NCBI RefSeq assembly: GCF_003665435.1
Contig: NZ_CP023407.1
Location: 1,054,001 to 1,118,000, forward strand
Source: Streptomyces fungicidicus
Lineage (GTDB): Bacteria > Actinomycetota > Actinomycetes > Streptomycetales > Streptomycetaceae
DNA: 64,000 nucleotides
Direction: 5' to 3'
Below, piece by piece: positions 53,126 through 62,307 of the stretch; positions within the stretch are counted from its first letter, which is position 1; every line of letters begins with the position of its first letter. The notes under the pieces were generated by a model, which was given only the letters and a program-made list of their open reading frames with translations, was not told where the DNA came from and ran no database searches. Made by a program: the position numbers and the translations under genes.

Positions 53126-54286
53126 ATGGACCTGCTGAACACGCTGGTGGACAAGGGGCTTCGGCGCGAGACGCCGACCCGCGCGGAAGCTCTGGCCGTC
53201 CTCGCGACGTCCGACGACGACCTGCTCGATGTGGTGGCCGCGGCCGGCAAGGTGCGCCGTCACTGGTTCGGCCGACGGGTGAAGCTCAACTACCTCGTCA
53301 ATCTCAAGTCCGGCCTGTGCCCGGAGGACTGCTCCTACTGCTCCCAGCGGCTCGGTTCCAAGGCCGACATCCTCAAGTACACCTGGCTGAAGCCGGACCA
53401 GGCCTCCCAGGCGGCCGCCGCCGGTCTCGCGGGCGGGGCCAAACGGGTGTGCCTGGTGGCGAGCGGGCGGGGTCCGACCGACCGTGACGTGGACCGGGTC
53501 TCCGACACCATCCGGGCCATCAAGGAGCAGAACGAGGGCGTCGAGGTGTGCGCCTGTCTGGGGCTGCTCTCCGACGGCCAGGCGGAGCGGCTGCGCCAGG
53601 CCGGCGCGGACGCCTACAACCACAACCTCAACACGTCCGAGTCGACGTACGGGGACATCACCACCACGCACACGTACGCCGACCGGGTGGACACGGTGCA
53701 GAAGGCGCACGCGGCCGGCCTGTCCGCCTGTTCGGGTCTCATCGCCGGCATGGGCGAGTCCGACGAGGACCTGGTCGACGTGGTCCTCTCGCTGCGCGAG
53801 CTGGACCCGGACTCGGTGCCGGTCAACTTCCTGATCCCGATGGACGGCACTCCGCTCGCCGGGGAGTGGCACCTGACCCCGCAGCGCTGTCTGCGCATCC
53901 TGGCGATGGTGCGGTTCGTCTGCCCGGACGTGGAGGTGCGGATCGCCGGCGGCCGTGAGGTCCATCTGCGCACCATGCAGCCGCTCGCGCTGCACCTGGC
54001 CAACTCGGTCTTCCTGGGCGACTACCTCACCAGCGAGGGCCAGGCGGGCAAGGCGGACCTGGAGATGATCGCGGACGCCGGGTTCGAGGTGGAGGGCGCC
54101 GACCAGGTGACGCTGCCCGGGCACCGCGCGGCCGGCGGCGGCTGCGGCTCCCACGAGGGCGGCGGCGCCTGCGGTACGGCGCCCGAGGCTGCGGGAGCGT
54201 GCGGGAGCGCGGCCGACGCGCCGCGCACCGATCTGGTCGCGGTGCGCCGCCGAGGCGCCGGAACGGACCTCGCGCCCAATGCCTGA
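53126..54286 (+). CDS. bioB: biotin synthase
   Basis: Radical-SAM enzyme inserting sulfur into dethiobiotin. 386 residues. The radical-SAM cysteines are C65, C69 and C72 ([10 protein letters not shown]). Other marks are [25 protein letters not shown] and the Arg in [11 protein letters not shown]. After about residue 330 comes an unusual tail with Cys-Gly units in Gly/Ala-rich sequence ([25 protein letters not shown]). The stop overlaps the bioA start. Confidence 0.97.
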   Translation: MDLLNTLVDKGLRRETPTRAEALAVLATSDDDLLDVVAAAGKVRRHWFGRRVKLNYLVNLKSGLCPEDCSYCSQRLGSKADILKYTWLKPDQASQAAAAGLAGGAKRVCLVASGRGPTDRDVDRVSDTIRAIKEQNEGVEVCACLGLLSDGQAERLRQAGADAYNHNLNTSESTYGDITTTHTYADRVDTVQKAHAAGLSACSGLIAGMGESDEDLVDVVLSLRELDPDSVPVNFLIPMDGTPLAGEWHLTPQRCLRILAMVRFVCPDVEVRIAGGREVHLRTMQPLALHLANSVFLGDYLTSEGQAGKADLEMIADAGFEVEGADQVTLPGHRAAGGGCGSHEGGGACGTAPEAAGACGSAADAPRTDLVAVRRRGAGTDLAPNA

Positions 54287-55559
54287 GCGGTCCGTCGCCG
54301 AGCTGCTGGAACTGGACCGGCGGCACGTGTGGCATCCGTACGGGCCGATGCCGGGCCGTCAGGAACCGCTCGTCGTGGAGTCGGCGAGCGGGGTACGGCT
54401 GAGGCTCGCCGACGGTGCGGGCGAGCTGGTCGACGGGATGTCGTCCTGGTGGTCGGCGATCCACGGCTACAACCACCCGGTGCTCAACGAGGCCGCCGGA
54501 GCGCAGCTCGGGCGGATGAGCCATGTGATGTTCGGCGGGCTCACCCACGAGCCCGCCGTGCGGCTGGCGAAGCTCCTTGTCGACATGTCGCCGGAGGGCC
54601 TGGAGCACGTGTTCCTGGCCGACTCCGGGTCGGTGTCGGTCGAGGTCGCGATGAAGATGTGCCTCCAGTACTGGCGTTCGCTGGGTCGGCCGGAGAAGCG
54701 GCGGCTGCTGACCTGGCGGGGCGGCTACCACGGCGACACCTGGCAGCCGATGTCGGTGTGCGACCCCGAGGGCGGGATGCACGAGCTGTGGTCCGGGGTG
54801 CTGCCGCGCCAGGTGTTCGCCGACGCCCCGCCCGCGGAGTACGAGGAGTCGTACGCCGGCCACCTGTGGGAGACGGTCGAACGCCACGCGGGCGAACTGG
54901 CCGCGGTGATCGTGGAGCCGGTGGTGCAGGGCGCGGGCGGGATGCGGTTCCACTCCCCCGCGTATCTGCGGGTGCTGCGCGAGGCGTGCGACGCGCACGA
55001 CGTGCTGCTGGTGTTCGACGAGATCGCGACCGGGTTCGGGCGCACGGGCGCGCTGTTCGCGGCCGGGCACGCGGCGGTGACCCCGGATGTGATGTGCGTG
55101 GGCAAGGCGCTGACCGGCGGCTACCTCACCATGGCGGCGACGCTGTGCACCGCACGGGTGGCGGACGGCATCTCCCGCGGCGAGGTGCCCGTGCTGGCGC
55201 ACGGTCCGACCTTCATGGGCAATCCGCTGGCGGCGGCCGTGGCCTGCGCCTCCGTCGAGCTGCTGCTCGGGCAGGACTGGCTCGCGGAGGTCAAGCGGAT
55301 CGAGACCGGGCTGCGCGAGGGGCTGGCTCCGGCGGCCGGGCTGCCCGGGGTGCGGGAGGTGCGGGTGCTGGGCGCCATCGGGGTGGTGCAGCTCGATCAC
55401 CCGGTGGACATGGAGGCGGCCACCCGGGCCGCCGTGCGCGAAGGGGTCTGGCTGCGGCCGTTCCGCGATCTGATCTACACCATGCCGCCGTACGTCACGG
55501 GTGACGCGGACGTGGCGCGGATCGCCCGCGCGGTGTGCGCGGCGGCGAAGGAGGGATGA
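54279..55559 (+). CDS. bioA: adenosylmethionine-8-amino-7-oxononanoate aminotransferase
   Basis: PLP enzyme using S-adenosylmethionine as amino donor, the next step after BioF. 426 residues. HVWHPYGPM and [13 protein letters not shown] near the N-terminus, [12 protein letters not shown] with the PLP Asp, the lysine in [15 protein letters not shown] and [11 protein letters not shown]. Its ATG lies eight bases inside bioB. Confidence 0.97.
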   Translation: MPERSVAELLELDRRHVWHPYGPMPGRQEPLVVESASGVRLRLADGAGELVDGMSSWWSAIHGYNHPVLNEAAGAQLGRMSHVMFGGLTHEPAVRLAKLLVDMSPEGLEHVFLADSGSVSVEVAMKMCLQYWRSLGRPEKRRLLTWRGGYHGDTWQPMSVCDPEGGMHELWSGVLPRQVFADAPPAEYEESYAGHLWETVERHAGELAAVIVEPVVQGAGGMRFHSPAYLRVLREACDAHDVLLVFDEIATGFGRTGALFAAGHAAVTPDVMCVGKALTGGYLTMAATLCTARVADGISRGEVPVLAHGPTFMGNPLAAAVACASVELLLGQDWLAEVKRIETGLREGLAPAAGLPGVREVRVLGAIGVVQLDHPVDMEAATRAAVREGVWLRPFRDLIYTMPPYVTGDADVARIARAVCAAAKEG

Positions 55560-55560
55560 C

Positions 55561-56277
55561 ATGCCGGTGATGGTGATCACGGGGACGGGCACCGAGGTCG
55601 GCAAGACCGTGGTGACGGCCGCGGTCGCCGCGACGGCGCTCGCGGCGGGCCGGTCGGTGGCGGTGCTGAAGGCGGCGCAGACGGGTGTGCGGCCGGGCGA
55701 GCCGGGGGACGCCGAGGAGGTCGCGCGGCTCGCCGGTCCGGTGACGACGGCCGAACTCGCCCGGTACCCGGATCCGCTGGCGCCCGCCACGGCGGCCCGC
55801 CGCGCGGGGCGGGCGCCGGTGCATCCGCACGAGGTCGCGGAGCGGGCCGCCAAGCTGGCCACCGAGCACGACCTGGTGCTGGTGGAGGGCGCGGGCGGGC
55901 TGCTCGTACGGTTCGACGCGGCCGGCGGGACGCTGGCGGACGCGGCGGCGCTGCTGTCGGCGCCGGTGCTGGTGGTGGCGTCGGCGGGGCTGGGCACCCT
56001 GAACGTCACGGAGCTGACGGCACGTGAACTGCGCGGACGGGGGCTGGGCCTGCTGGGTGTGGTGATCGGCAGCTGGCCCGCGGAGCCCGATCTGGCCTCC
56101 CGGTGCAACCTGCTGGACCTGTCGGACGTGACCGGCGCCCCGCTGCTCGGGGCCGTACCGGCCGGGTCGGGCACGCTCGGCCCGGCGGGGTTCCGGACCT
56201 CGGCGCCGCACTGGCTGGCCCCCCGGCTGGAGGGAACCTGGGACGCGGAGACGTTCCGGGTGCGCGAGGCACCCTGA
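55561..56277 (+). CDS. bioD: dethiobiotin synthetase
   Basis: It closes the ureido ring with CO2 and ATP. 238 residues from the ATG at 55561, one base after the bioA stop. P-loop [15 protein letters not shown], the switch LKAAQTGV with Lys, and [12 protein letters not shown]. Last gene of bioBAD. No bioC or bioH is seen in the window. Confidence 0.96.
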   Translation: MPVMVITGTGTEVGKTVVTAAVAATALAAGRSVAVLKAAQTGVRPGEPGDAEEVARLAGPVTTAELARYPDPLAPATAARRAGRAPVHPHEVAERAAKLATEHDLVLVEGAGGLLVRFDAAGGTLADAAALLSAPVLVVASAGLGTLNVTELTARELRGRGLGLLGVVIGSWPAEPDLASRCNLLDLSDVTGAPLLGAVPAGSGTLGPAGFRTSAPHWLAPRLEGTWDAETFRVREAP

Positions 56278-56342
56278 CGGCAGGGGTGCGGACCGCCCGT
56301 TCGGGGGAGAATCGGCTTAGGCACGTCCTGGGGGAGGTCCTC

Positions 56343-57038
56343 ATGCGGTTGTCGTCCGGCCGGTCCACCAAGGTGGAGCGGGATGCCCATCCGCTGTTCG
56401 CGCGGTACTACGCCCGGCTCAGCGTCGCCGCCGAGACCCGCGCGGGGATGGCCGGGGTGCGGCGCAGACTGCTCGGCGGGCTGTCCGGCCGGGTGATCGA
56501 GGTCGGCGCGGGCAACGGTCTGAACTTCGCGCACTACCCGGGCACCGTCTCGGAGATCGTCGCCATCGAACCGGAGCGGTCGCTGCGCGCGCTGGCCGTG
56601 GAGGCCGCCCTGCGCGCCGAGGTGCCGGTGGACGTCGCGCCGGGTGCGGCGGAGGCGCTGCCGGTCAAGAGCGAGGCGTTCGACGCGGCGGTGCTCTCCC
56701 TGGTGCTGTGCAGCGTCCGGGACGTGCCGCGGGCGCTCGCGGAGCTCAGGCGGGTGCTGCGGCCCGGCGGCGAGGTGCGGTTCTTCGAGCACGGCCGGGG
56801 CGGCGGCCGGGTCATGCACCTCACCCAGCGGGCGCTCGACCGGACGGTGTGGCCGCCGCTGGCCGGTGGCTGCCATGTGTCGCGGGACCCGGTCGGGGCG
56901 CTGCGGGACGCGGGGTTCGAGCTCGGCCCCTACCGGCGGATGCTGATGCCGGAGAAGGGCCCGGCGCTGCCGACGTCCTTCTGCGTCATGGGGACCGCCT
57001 GGCGGCCGCCGGGCGACACGGCGGCCGGCGGGAGCTGA
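56343..57038 (+). CDS. class I SAM-dependent methyltransferase (METTL7-like)
   Basis: 231 residues, GGAGG five bases before the ATG. SAM site VIEVGAGNGLNFAHYP, acidic IEPE, then VLSLVLCSVRDVPRAL and LRPGGEVRFFEHG. The C-terminal QRALDRTVWPPLAGGCHVSRD (in parts) is typical of the METTL7/thiol-methyltransferase-like group rather than BioC. It is co-oriented with bioBAD 65 bases downstream, but a role in biotin synthesis is not indicated. Confidence 0.85.
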   Translation: MRLSSGRSTKVERDAHPLFARYYARLSVAAETRAGMAGVRRRLLGGLSGRVIEVGAGNGLNFAHYPGTVSEIVAIEPERSLRALAVEAALRAEVPVDVAPGAAEALPVKSEAFDAAVLSLVLCSVRDVPRALAELRRVLRPGGEVRFFEHGRGGGRVMHLTQRALDRTVWPPLAGGCHVSRDPVGALRDAGFELGPYRRMLMPEKGPALPTSFCVMGTAWRPPGDTAAGGS

Positions 57039-57413
57039 TCACTCGCTCCAGCGGCGCAGCTCGGCCGCGATCTCCTCCACGGTGGCCTCGCCGGTCTTGA
57101 CCAGCCGGGCCAGATCGCGCACCTGCTCCGGCGAGGTGACGACCTTCAGACCGCTGGCGACGAGGTAGGCGTAGGCGACGGCGGAGGCGAAGAGGGCGTT
57201 GGAGCGCTCCAGCGCGGGGATGTGGATCAGCAGCTGGAGCAGCGCCGCGGCGCGGGCGTGCGGGCTGTCGTAGACGGGGACGTCGAATATCTCGGCCCGG
57301 TGCCGTGCGACGGCGGCGACGAGGGCGCCCCAGTCGGTGACCTGGGGGTCCCCCGGGGTCTGCTGCTCGGCGAGCATGAGCAGCCACGCGAGGTCGATGC
57401 GCAGATCGTTCAA
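57039..57413 (-). CDS. Fic/Doc-like toxin with degenerate motif
   Basis: 124 residues with the Doc-type helical layout (MNDLRIDLAWLLMLAEQ; PHARAAALLQLLIHIPALER). The Fic core should read HPFxxGNKR; here it is HIPALERSNALF, keeping the first His and an Asn but not the Gly-Asn-Lys/Arg part. It is therefore either a divergent nucleotide transferase or inactive. It follows its ribbon-helix-helix partner after four bases and stops immediately past the methyltransferase stop. Confidence 0.8.
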   Translation of the reverse strand: MNDLRIDLAWLLMLAEQQTPGDPQVTDWGALVAAVARHRAEIFDVPVYDSPHARAAALLQLLIHIPALERSNALFASAVAYAYLVASGLKVVTSPEQVRDLARLVKTGEATVEEIAAELRRWSE

Positions 57414-57417
57414 CGGC

Positions 57418-57681
57418 TCAGCGGCGACCTTCGCGCGCGGCGTCGCCCCTGCCTTCGCCCCTGCCTTCGCGTTCCTTGCCGAACTCCTCGGCGAAGACGC
57501 TCTCGTACTGCTTCATGAAGTCGGCGGCGGCCTCCACGAAGGCGCGGCCCGCCTCGCCGGCGTCCTGCCTGACCAGTTCCTCGATGTAGCGGTTCACGCT
57601 CATCCCGCGCGCCAGGGCGCGTTCCCGTGCCGCGCGGGCGGTGCCCTCGTCCACGCGCACGTTCAGCTGGGTCTTCGCCAT
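57418..57681 (-). CDS. ribbon-helix-helix antitoxin
   Basis: 87 residues: a strand and two helices at the N-terminus (TQLNVRVDEGTARAARERAL, MSVNRYIEELVRQD), the CopG/RHH pattern for DNA binding. A helical middle part (FVEAAADFMKQYESVFAEEF) would cover the toxin. The tail is a run of Arg/Gly/Glu repeats (GREGRGEGRGDAAREGRR). First gene of the pair with the Fic-like toxin. Confidence 0.82.
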   Translation of the reverse strand: MAKTQLNVRVDEGTARAARERALARGMSVNRYIEELVRQDAGEAGRAFVEAAADFMKQYESVFAEEFGKEREGRGEGRGDAAREGRR

Positions 57682-57788
57682 ACCTCGAAGCTAGCGCCGG
57701 TGCGCTAGCGGTGGCAAGCGCGCCACCGGAACGGAGAAGGTGCCCCTTACACCGGCCCCGGGGGCCGAGACCTGGGGTGGAGAAGGCC

Positions 57789-57834
57789 CCACACCCACGG
57801 GGGATATCGGGTGTGGTCCGGATCACACTACTCT
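57789..57834 (+). promoter_or_regulatory. promoter with two overlapping operators before the ABC ATPase
   Basis: CCACACCC-N12-GGGTGTGG (57789-57816) is followed at once by TGTGGTCCGGATCACA (57812-57827), a 16-base near-perfect palindrome, and then TACTCT (57829-57834) as -10 box. This places the repeats over the -35 region, as for a repressor site. Confidence 0.6.
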
Positions 57835-57878
57835 CTGCGCGACACGCACGACCTGACGTCCACTCGGAGGAGGCTGCC

Positions 57879-58691
57879 TTGTCCACACCTGCTGCGGAGC
57901 GCGCCCCCGGCCTCGCGTCGGCCGACGGGATCGCGGCCCGTGCCCGCGGTCTGACCAAGGCGTACGGCTCGGGCGAGACGGCCGTGCTCGCCCTGGACTC
58001 GGTGGACGTGGACATCGTGCGCGGACGGTTCACCGCGGTCATGGGCCCCTCGGGGTCCGGGAAGTCCACGCTGATGCACTGCCTGGCGGGACTCGACACC
58101 GTCTCGGCAGGACAGGTGTGGCTGGGGGACACCGAGATCACCGGCCTGAAGGACCGTGAGCTGACCCGGCTGCGGCGGGACCGCATCGGGTTCATGTTCC
58201 AGTCGTTCAACCTCATCCCGACGCTGAACGCGCGGGAGAACATCACCCTGCCCATGGGCATCGCGGGCAAGCGACCCGACGAGAAATGGCTCGACCAGGT
58301 CATCGACACGCTCGGTCTGCGCGACCGCCTCCGGCACCGGCCGGCGCAGCTGTCCGGCGGGCAGCAGCAGCGGGTGGCCTGCGCCAGGGCGCTGGCCTCC
58401 CGGCCCGAGCTGATCTTCGCGGACGAGCCGACCGGCAACCTCGACTCCCGGGCGGGCCTCGAAGTGCTCGGATTCCTCCGTGAGGCCGTGGACTCGCTCC
58501 GGCAGACCGTCGTCATGGTCACGCACGACCCGGGCGCCGCCGCCCACTCCGACCTGGTGCTCTTCCTCGCGGACGGCCGGATCGTGGACGAGATGCGGCA
58601 GCCCACGGCGGAGTCGGTGCTGGAGCGGATGAAGCGCTTCGACGTGCTCCGCGCCCCCGCCGACGGCGCGTCGGCCGCCGGGGAGGCCTGA
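57879..58691 (+). CDS. ABC transporter ATPase (LolD/MacB type)
   Basis: 270 residues from the TTG five bases after GGAGGAGG. Walker A MGPSGSGKSTLMHC, Q-loop FMFQSFNLIPTL, signature LSGGQQQRVACARAL, Walker B LIFADEPTGNLDS, and H-loop VMVTHDPGA. It belongs to the family that serves FtsX-like permeases in lipid or peptide export. The permease that should follow is reduced to a fragment (58688-58876), so it has no intact partner here. Confidence 0.93.
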   Translation: MSTPAAERAPGLASADGIAARARGLTKAYGSGETAVLALDSVDVDIVRGRFTAVMGPSGSGKSTLMHCLAGLDTVSAGQVWLGDTEITGLKDRELTRLRRDRIGFMFQSFNLIPTLNARENITLPMGIAGKRPDEKWLDQVIDTLGLRDRLRHRPAQLSGGQQQRVACARALASRPELIFADEPTGNLDSRAGLEVLGFLREAVDSLRQTVVMVTHDPGAAAHSDLVLFLADGRIVDEMRQPTAESVLERMKRFDVLRAPADGASAAGEA

Positions 58692-58876
58692 CGCCGCTGT
58701 CCGCGCCGGCCGTCGTCCTGTCCGTGGCCTTCGTGGGCATGACCGCCCTCGCCGTCCTCAGGGGCACCATCGCGGCGGTCGTCGTCGGGGCGGCGGCGGT
58801 GGGCATCGCGACGGCCCTCCTGCCGGCGCTTCGGGCGTCCCGGATGAACGTCCTGGAGGCCGTCGGCCACGAGTAG
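58688..58876 (+). pseudogene. truncated FtsX-like ABC permease, C-terminal remnant
   Basis: The frame overlapping the ATPase stop gives about 60 residues with two hydrophobic segments, ending ALLPALRASRMNVLEAVGHE, the typical end of MacB/FtsX permeases. The first part reads TPLSAPAVVLSVAFVGMTAL. Full permeases have 400-850 residues, so nearly everything, including the extracellular domain, is gone by deletion. There is no start of its own near the beginning. Confidence 0.8.
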
Positions 58877-59250
58877 AACCCGCTCGCGCGTGGGCGGGTG
58901 TCGTGCCGCGCGAGCCGTCCGGCCTCGACGCCCCGCCCGGGGCACGGCTGACGGCCCGGGCGTCCTCGGGCCCCGCCCCGCACAGCCGCAGCCGCCGGAC
59001 CGACGACCGCGCCCCGGCCCCGCGGGCCCTGCCGGGCAGGGGTCGCGGCGACACGAGGTTCCGCGGGCGCACGGGAGACTGCGGCGCCGCTCTTGAGCCG
59101 CCGGGGCGGGCGGAGCTCGACGGGAGCCCCGGGGCGGGGCGCGTGCCGGGGACGGCGTCCGGTGCGGCCGTGTGGGACGGGCGGCGGGCCGGGTGGTCCG
59201 GATCGTGGAATTCCGTGTCGCGCACGGACACACCTGCTGGGATCGTCCGC
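58877..59250 (+). other. gap without recognised gene after the permease remnant
   Basis: 374 bases, very GC-rich. One frame is open through it into the acetyltransferase gene but its codons give an Arg/Pro/Gly-rich sequence with no pattern. It is probably leftover DNA from the permease deletion plus the upstream region of the next gene. Confidence 0.4.
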
Positions 59251-59676
59251 ATGACCGAGCTGCGCGTACGGGCCGCGACGCCCGAGGACCTCGACACCGT
59301 GCTGGCCTTCTGGAAGGAGGCCGCCGAGGGCACCAGCATCAGCGACGACCGGGACGGCGTGGAACGGCTCGTGGCCCGCGACCCCGAGGCGCTGATCCTC
59401 GCCGAGCGGGGCGGCCGGCTGGCCGGCACGGTGATCGCGGGCTTCGACGGCTGGCGGTGCCATCTGTACCGGCTGGCGGTGCACCCCGACCACCGCCGTC
59501 AGGGCATCGGCACCGCGCTGCTGACCGCCGCGGAGGAGCGCTTCGAACGGCTCGGCGGGCGCCGCGCGGACGCGATGGTCCTCGAACGCAACGAAACCGC
59601 CCACCATGCATGGGGCGCGGCGGGGTACGCGCGGGAGGAGCGCTGGCGGCGCTGGGTGAAGCCCCTCGCCGGGTGA
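59251..59676 (+). CDS. GNAT-family acetyltransferase
   Basis: 141 residues from the ATG at 59251. Start MTELRVRAATPEDLDTVLAF, middle LAERGGRLAGTVIAGFDG, the acetyl-CoA loop VHPDHRRQGIGTALL and a C-terminal LERNETAHHAWGAAGY, all typical of GNAT enzymes close to RimI/aminoglycoside-type. The target is unknown. The longer open frame upstream is rejected. Confidence 0.9.
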   Translation: MTELRVRAATPEDLDTVLAFWKEAAEGTSISDDRDGVERLVARDPEALILAERGGRLAGTVIAGFDGWRCHLYRLAVHPDHRRQGIGTALLTAAEERFERLGGRRADAMVLERNETAHHAWGAAGYAREERWRRWVKPLAG

Positions 59677-59836
59677 TCCACGACCCCGCCGGCGTCCCTT
59701 GACCGTTCGTTCACCCCGGGAGGGCCGCCCGGTCCTCCCCGAAAGGTTGTGTGCGTCCGCCCATGGACGAGCCTTCGCTCCTCCCCCACAGCGCATCCGT
59801 CCCCGTCCTGTCCGACCATGGGACAGAGGTGACCCG

Positions 59837-61225
59837 ATGACCGAAGTGCTCCTCCTTCTGGCGGCGATCCTGCTCTCGCTCGCCTGCGGCGCCTTCGTCG
59901 CGGCCGAGTTCTCCCTGACCACGGTCGAGCGGGCCGAGCTGGAGCGGGCCGTCGAACGCGGCGAGCGGGGCGCGGCCGGCGCGCTCAAGGCCGTACGGGC
60001 CCTGACGTTCCAGCTCTCCGGCGCGCAGCTGGGCATCACGGTGACCAACCTGGTGGTCGGCATGCTGGCCGAGCCGTCGATCGCCGCGCTGATCGCGGGC
60101 CCGCTGGAGGACATGGGCGTCTCCGGTTCGGTGGCGCGCTCCCTCGCCCTGGTGATCGGCACGGCCCTGTCCACGGTCTTCCTGATGGTGGTCGGCGAGC
60201 TGGTGCCCAAGAACTGGGCGATCTCGTCGCCGCTGGCGGTCGCCAAACGGGTGGGCAACGCGCAGCGCTGGTTCAGCGCCGCCTTCCGTCCGTTCATCAC
60301 CCACCTGAACAACACGGCCAACCGCATCGTGCGCCGCCTCGGGGTGGAGCCCGCCGAGGAACTGGAGTCCGCGCGCAGCCCCCAGGAACTCGCGGCGCTC
60401 GCCCGGCACTCCGCCCGGGAGGGCGCCCTGGAGCCGGACACCGCCGAACTGTTCGTGCGCACGCTGAACCTCGCCGACCTCACCGCGGAGAACGTGATGA
60501 CGCCGCGTGTCCAGGTCGTCGCCCTGGACGTCCGGGCGACCTGCGAGGACGTGGCCAACGTGACCCGGGCGACGGGCCTGTCCCGCTTCCCCGTCTACCG
60601 CGACACCCTCGACGCGGTGGTCGGCACCGCGCACGTCAAGGACGTGGTGGCACTGCCCGCCGACCGGCGTGCCCACACGCCGGTGTCGGACCTGATGCGC
60701 GAACCGCTGCTGGTCCCCGGATCGCTCACCGTCGACCGGCTGCTGGACCGGCTCTCCGGGCGGCGCACCATGGCCGTGGTGATAGACGAGTACGGCGGCA
60801 CGGCGGGGGTGGCCACGCTCGAGGACATCGTCGAGGAGGTCGTCGGCGAGGTCCGCGACGAGCACGACCCGCACGAGACGCCCGACCTGGCGCGGGCCGG
60901 CACCGACAAGGACGGCCGCCCGCTGTTCTCGGCCGACGGCGCCGCACGCGTGGACCACCTCGCCCGGGTCGGCCTGCGCGCGCCCGAGGGCCCGTACGAG
61001 ACCCTCGCCGGGCTCGTGGCGGCCGAGCTGGGGCGGATCCCCGACGCCGGGGACACCTTCGAGGTCGCCGGCTGGCGGCTGGACGTGGTGGACGCCACCG
61101 GCCACCGCGCGGCACGCGTCCTGCTGCACGCGCCGCGCGACGAGAGGAACCGGGCGGAGCGCGGGACGGACGGGGCGGCGAGCCCGGCGAACGGGGCCGT
61201 GAACGGTGAGGGGGCGCGGCGATGA
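59837..61225 (+). CDS. CNNM/CorC-family transporter with CBS pair
   Basis: 462 residues. The N-terminal CNNM (DUF21) membrane domain (about 1-195) with CGAFVAAEFSLTTVERAEL (in parts), QLGITVTNLVVGML and VGELVPKNWAI; two CBS domains (NVMTPRVQVVALDV; AVVIDEYGGTAGVATLEDIV) and a C-terminal CorC/HlyC domain. Members move Mg2+ or related ions. It ends with a disordered Gly/Asn tail and overlaps the next family member by four bases. Confidence 0.92.
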   Translation: MTEVLLLLAAILLSLACGAFVAAEFSLTTVERAELERAVERGERGAAGALKAVRALTFQLSGAQLGITVTNLVVGMLAEPSIAALIAGPLEDMGVSGSVARSLALVIGTALSTVFLMVVGELVPKNWAISSPLAVAKRVGNAQRWFSAAFRPFITHLNNTANRIVRRLGVEPAEELESARSPQELAALARHSAREGALEPDTAELFVRTLNLADLTAENVMTPRVQVVALDVRATCEDVANVTRATGLSRFPVYRDTLDAVVGTAHVKDVVALPADRRAHTPVSDLMREPLLVPGSLTVDRLLDRLSGRRTMAVVIDEYGGTAGVATLEDIVEEVVGEVRDEHDPHETPDLARAGTDKDGRPLFSADGAARVDHLARVGLRAPEGPYETLAGLVAAELGRIPDAGDTFEVAGWRLDVVDATGHRAARVLLHAPRDERNRAERGTDGAASPANGAVNGEGARR

Positions 61226-62235
61226 CCGTCGTACAGTTGTTGATCGGACTGGCGACGCTGGTCGTCAACGCCTTCTTCGTGGGGGCCGAGTTCGCGCTGA
61301 TCTCGGTCCGCCGCAGCCAGATCGAGCCGTACGCCGACCAGGGCGACCGGCGCGCGAAGCGCGTGCTGTGGGGGCTGGAGCACGTGTCCGCGCTGATGGC
61401 GGCCGCCCAGCTCGGCATCACGCTGTGCACCCTGGTCCTCGGTGTCGTCGCCGAGCCGGCCATCGCGCATCTGCTGGAACCGGTGTTCCACGCGGTGGGC
61501 GTCCCCCAGGGCGCTGGGCACGCGGTGTCCTTCGTGATCGCGCTGACGCTCGCGACGTACCTGCACATGCTGCTCGGCGAGATGGTGCCGAAGAACATCG
61601 CGCTCGCCGAGCCGGCCCGCAGCGCGCTGGTGCTGGGCCCGCCGCTGGTGACGATGGCCCGCGCGCTGCGCCCGGTGATCTTCACGGTCAACGCCTTCGC
61701 CAACGCGCTGCTGAAGCTGTTGCGGGTCGAGACGCGGGACGAGGTCGTCGCGTCCTTCTCGGACTCCGAGCTGGCCCAGATCGTGAAGGACTCCGGCGAG
61801 GCGGGCCTCATCGACGAACGGGCGCGGGAGCGGCTGCACGACGCGCTGGAGCTGGGCCGCCGGCCGGTGCGGGACGTGGTGATGCCGTTGGAGCGCGTGG
61901 TCTACGCGAGCGTGGGCGTCACTCCGGAAGGACTGGAGCGGCTGTCGGCGGAGTCCGGGTTCTCCCGCTTCCCGGTGGTGGACGGGCAGCGGCGGATCGT
62001 CGGCTACCTCCATGTGAAGGACGCCCTGGACGCCTCTCCGCGCGACGTGCCGTTCCGGCTCGGTGACATGCGGTCCATCGCGCGGGTGCGGGAGAGCACG
62101 CCGATGGACGACGTCCTGACCGCCATGCGGGGCAGCCGTACGCATCTGGCGGCCGTGCTCGGGACCGACGGGCGGCTGGCCGGGCTGGTGACGATGGAGG
62201 ACGTGCTGCAGGAGCTCTTCGGGCAGCACGCCTGA
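61222..62235 (+). CDS. CNNM/CBS transporter, short form
   Basis: 337 residues, same family as the gene it overlaps: FFVGAEFALISVRRSQIEPY (in parts), QLGITLCTLVLGVV, LGEMVPKNIAL, two CBS domains (DVVMPLERVVYASV; AAVLGTDGRLAGLVTMEDVL). It stops right after the second CBS and lacks the CorC/HlyC end. The coupled pair may form a hetero-oligomer. Confidence 0.92.
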   Translation: MTVVQLLIGLATLVVNAFFVGAEFALISVRRSQIEPYADQGDRRAKRVLWGLEHVSALMAAAQLGITLCTLVLGVVAEPAIAHLLEPVFHAVGVPQGAGHAVSFVIALTLATYLHMLLGEMVPKNIALAEPARSALVLGPPLVTMARALRPVIFTVNAFANALLKLLRVETRDEVVASFSDSELAQIVKDSGEAGLIDERARERLHDALELGRRPVRDVVMPLERVVYASVGVTPEGLERLSAESGFSRFPVVDGQRRIVGYLHVKDALDASPRDVPFRLGDMRSIARVRESTPMDDVLTAMRGSRTHLAAVLGTDGRLAGLVTMEDVLQELFGQHA

Positions 62236-62239
62236 GCGC

Positions 62240-62274
62240 GGGCGAGGGCGAGGGCGACCGACCGACCGACCGAC
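62240..62274. repeat. short tandem repeats
   Basis: Three GGGCGA units (62240-62257) run into five CGAC units (62255-62274), just after the CNNM stop. Confidence 0.9.
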
Positions 62275-62307
62275 GGGTATGTGCCACGGGATACCATCTC
62301 TGTCGCC

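Noticed and set aside
56343..57038. Methyltransferase after bioD as BioC
   Set aside because: Its C-terminal motifs fit METTL7-like thiol/lipid methyltransferases, it has a 65-base gap to bioD, and BioC-specific features were not seen.
58903..59250. 116-codon upstream extension of the acetyltransferase frame
   Set aside because: Low-complexity Arg/Pro/Gly sequence; GNAT homology begins at the ATG at 59251.
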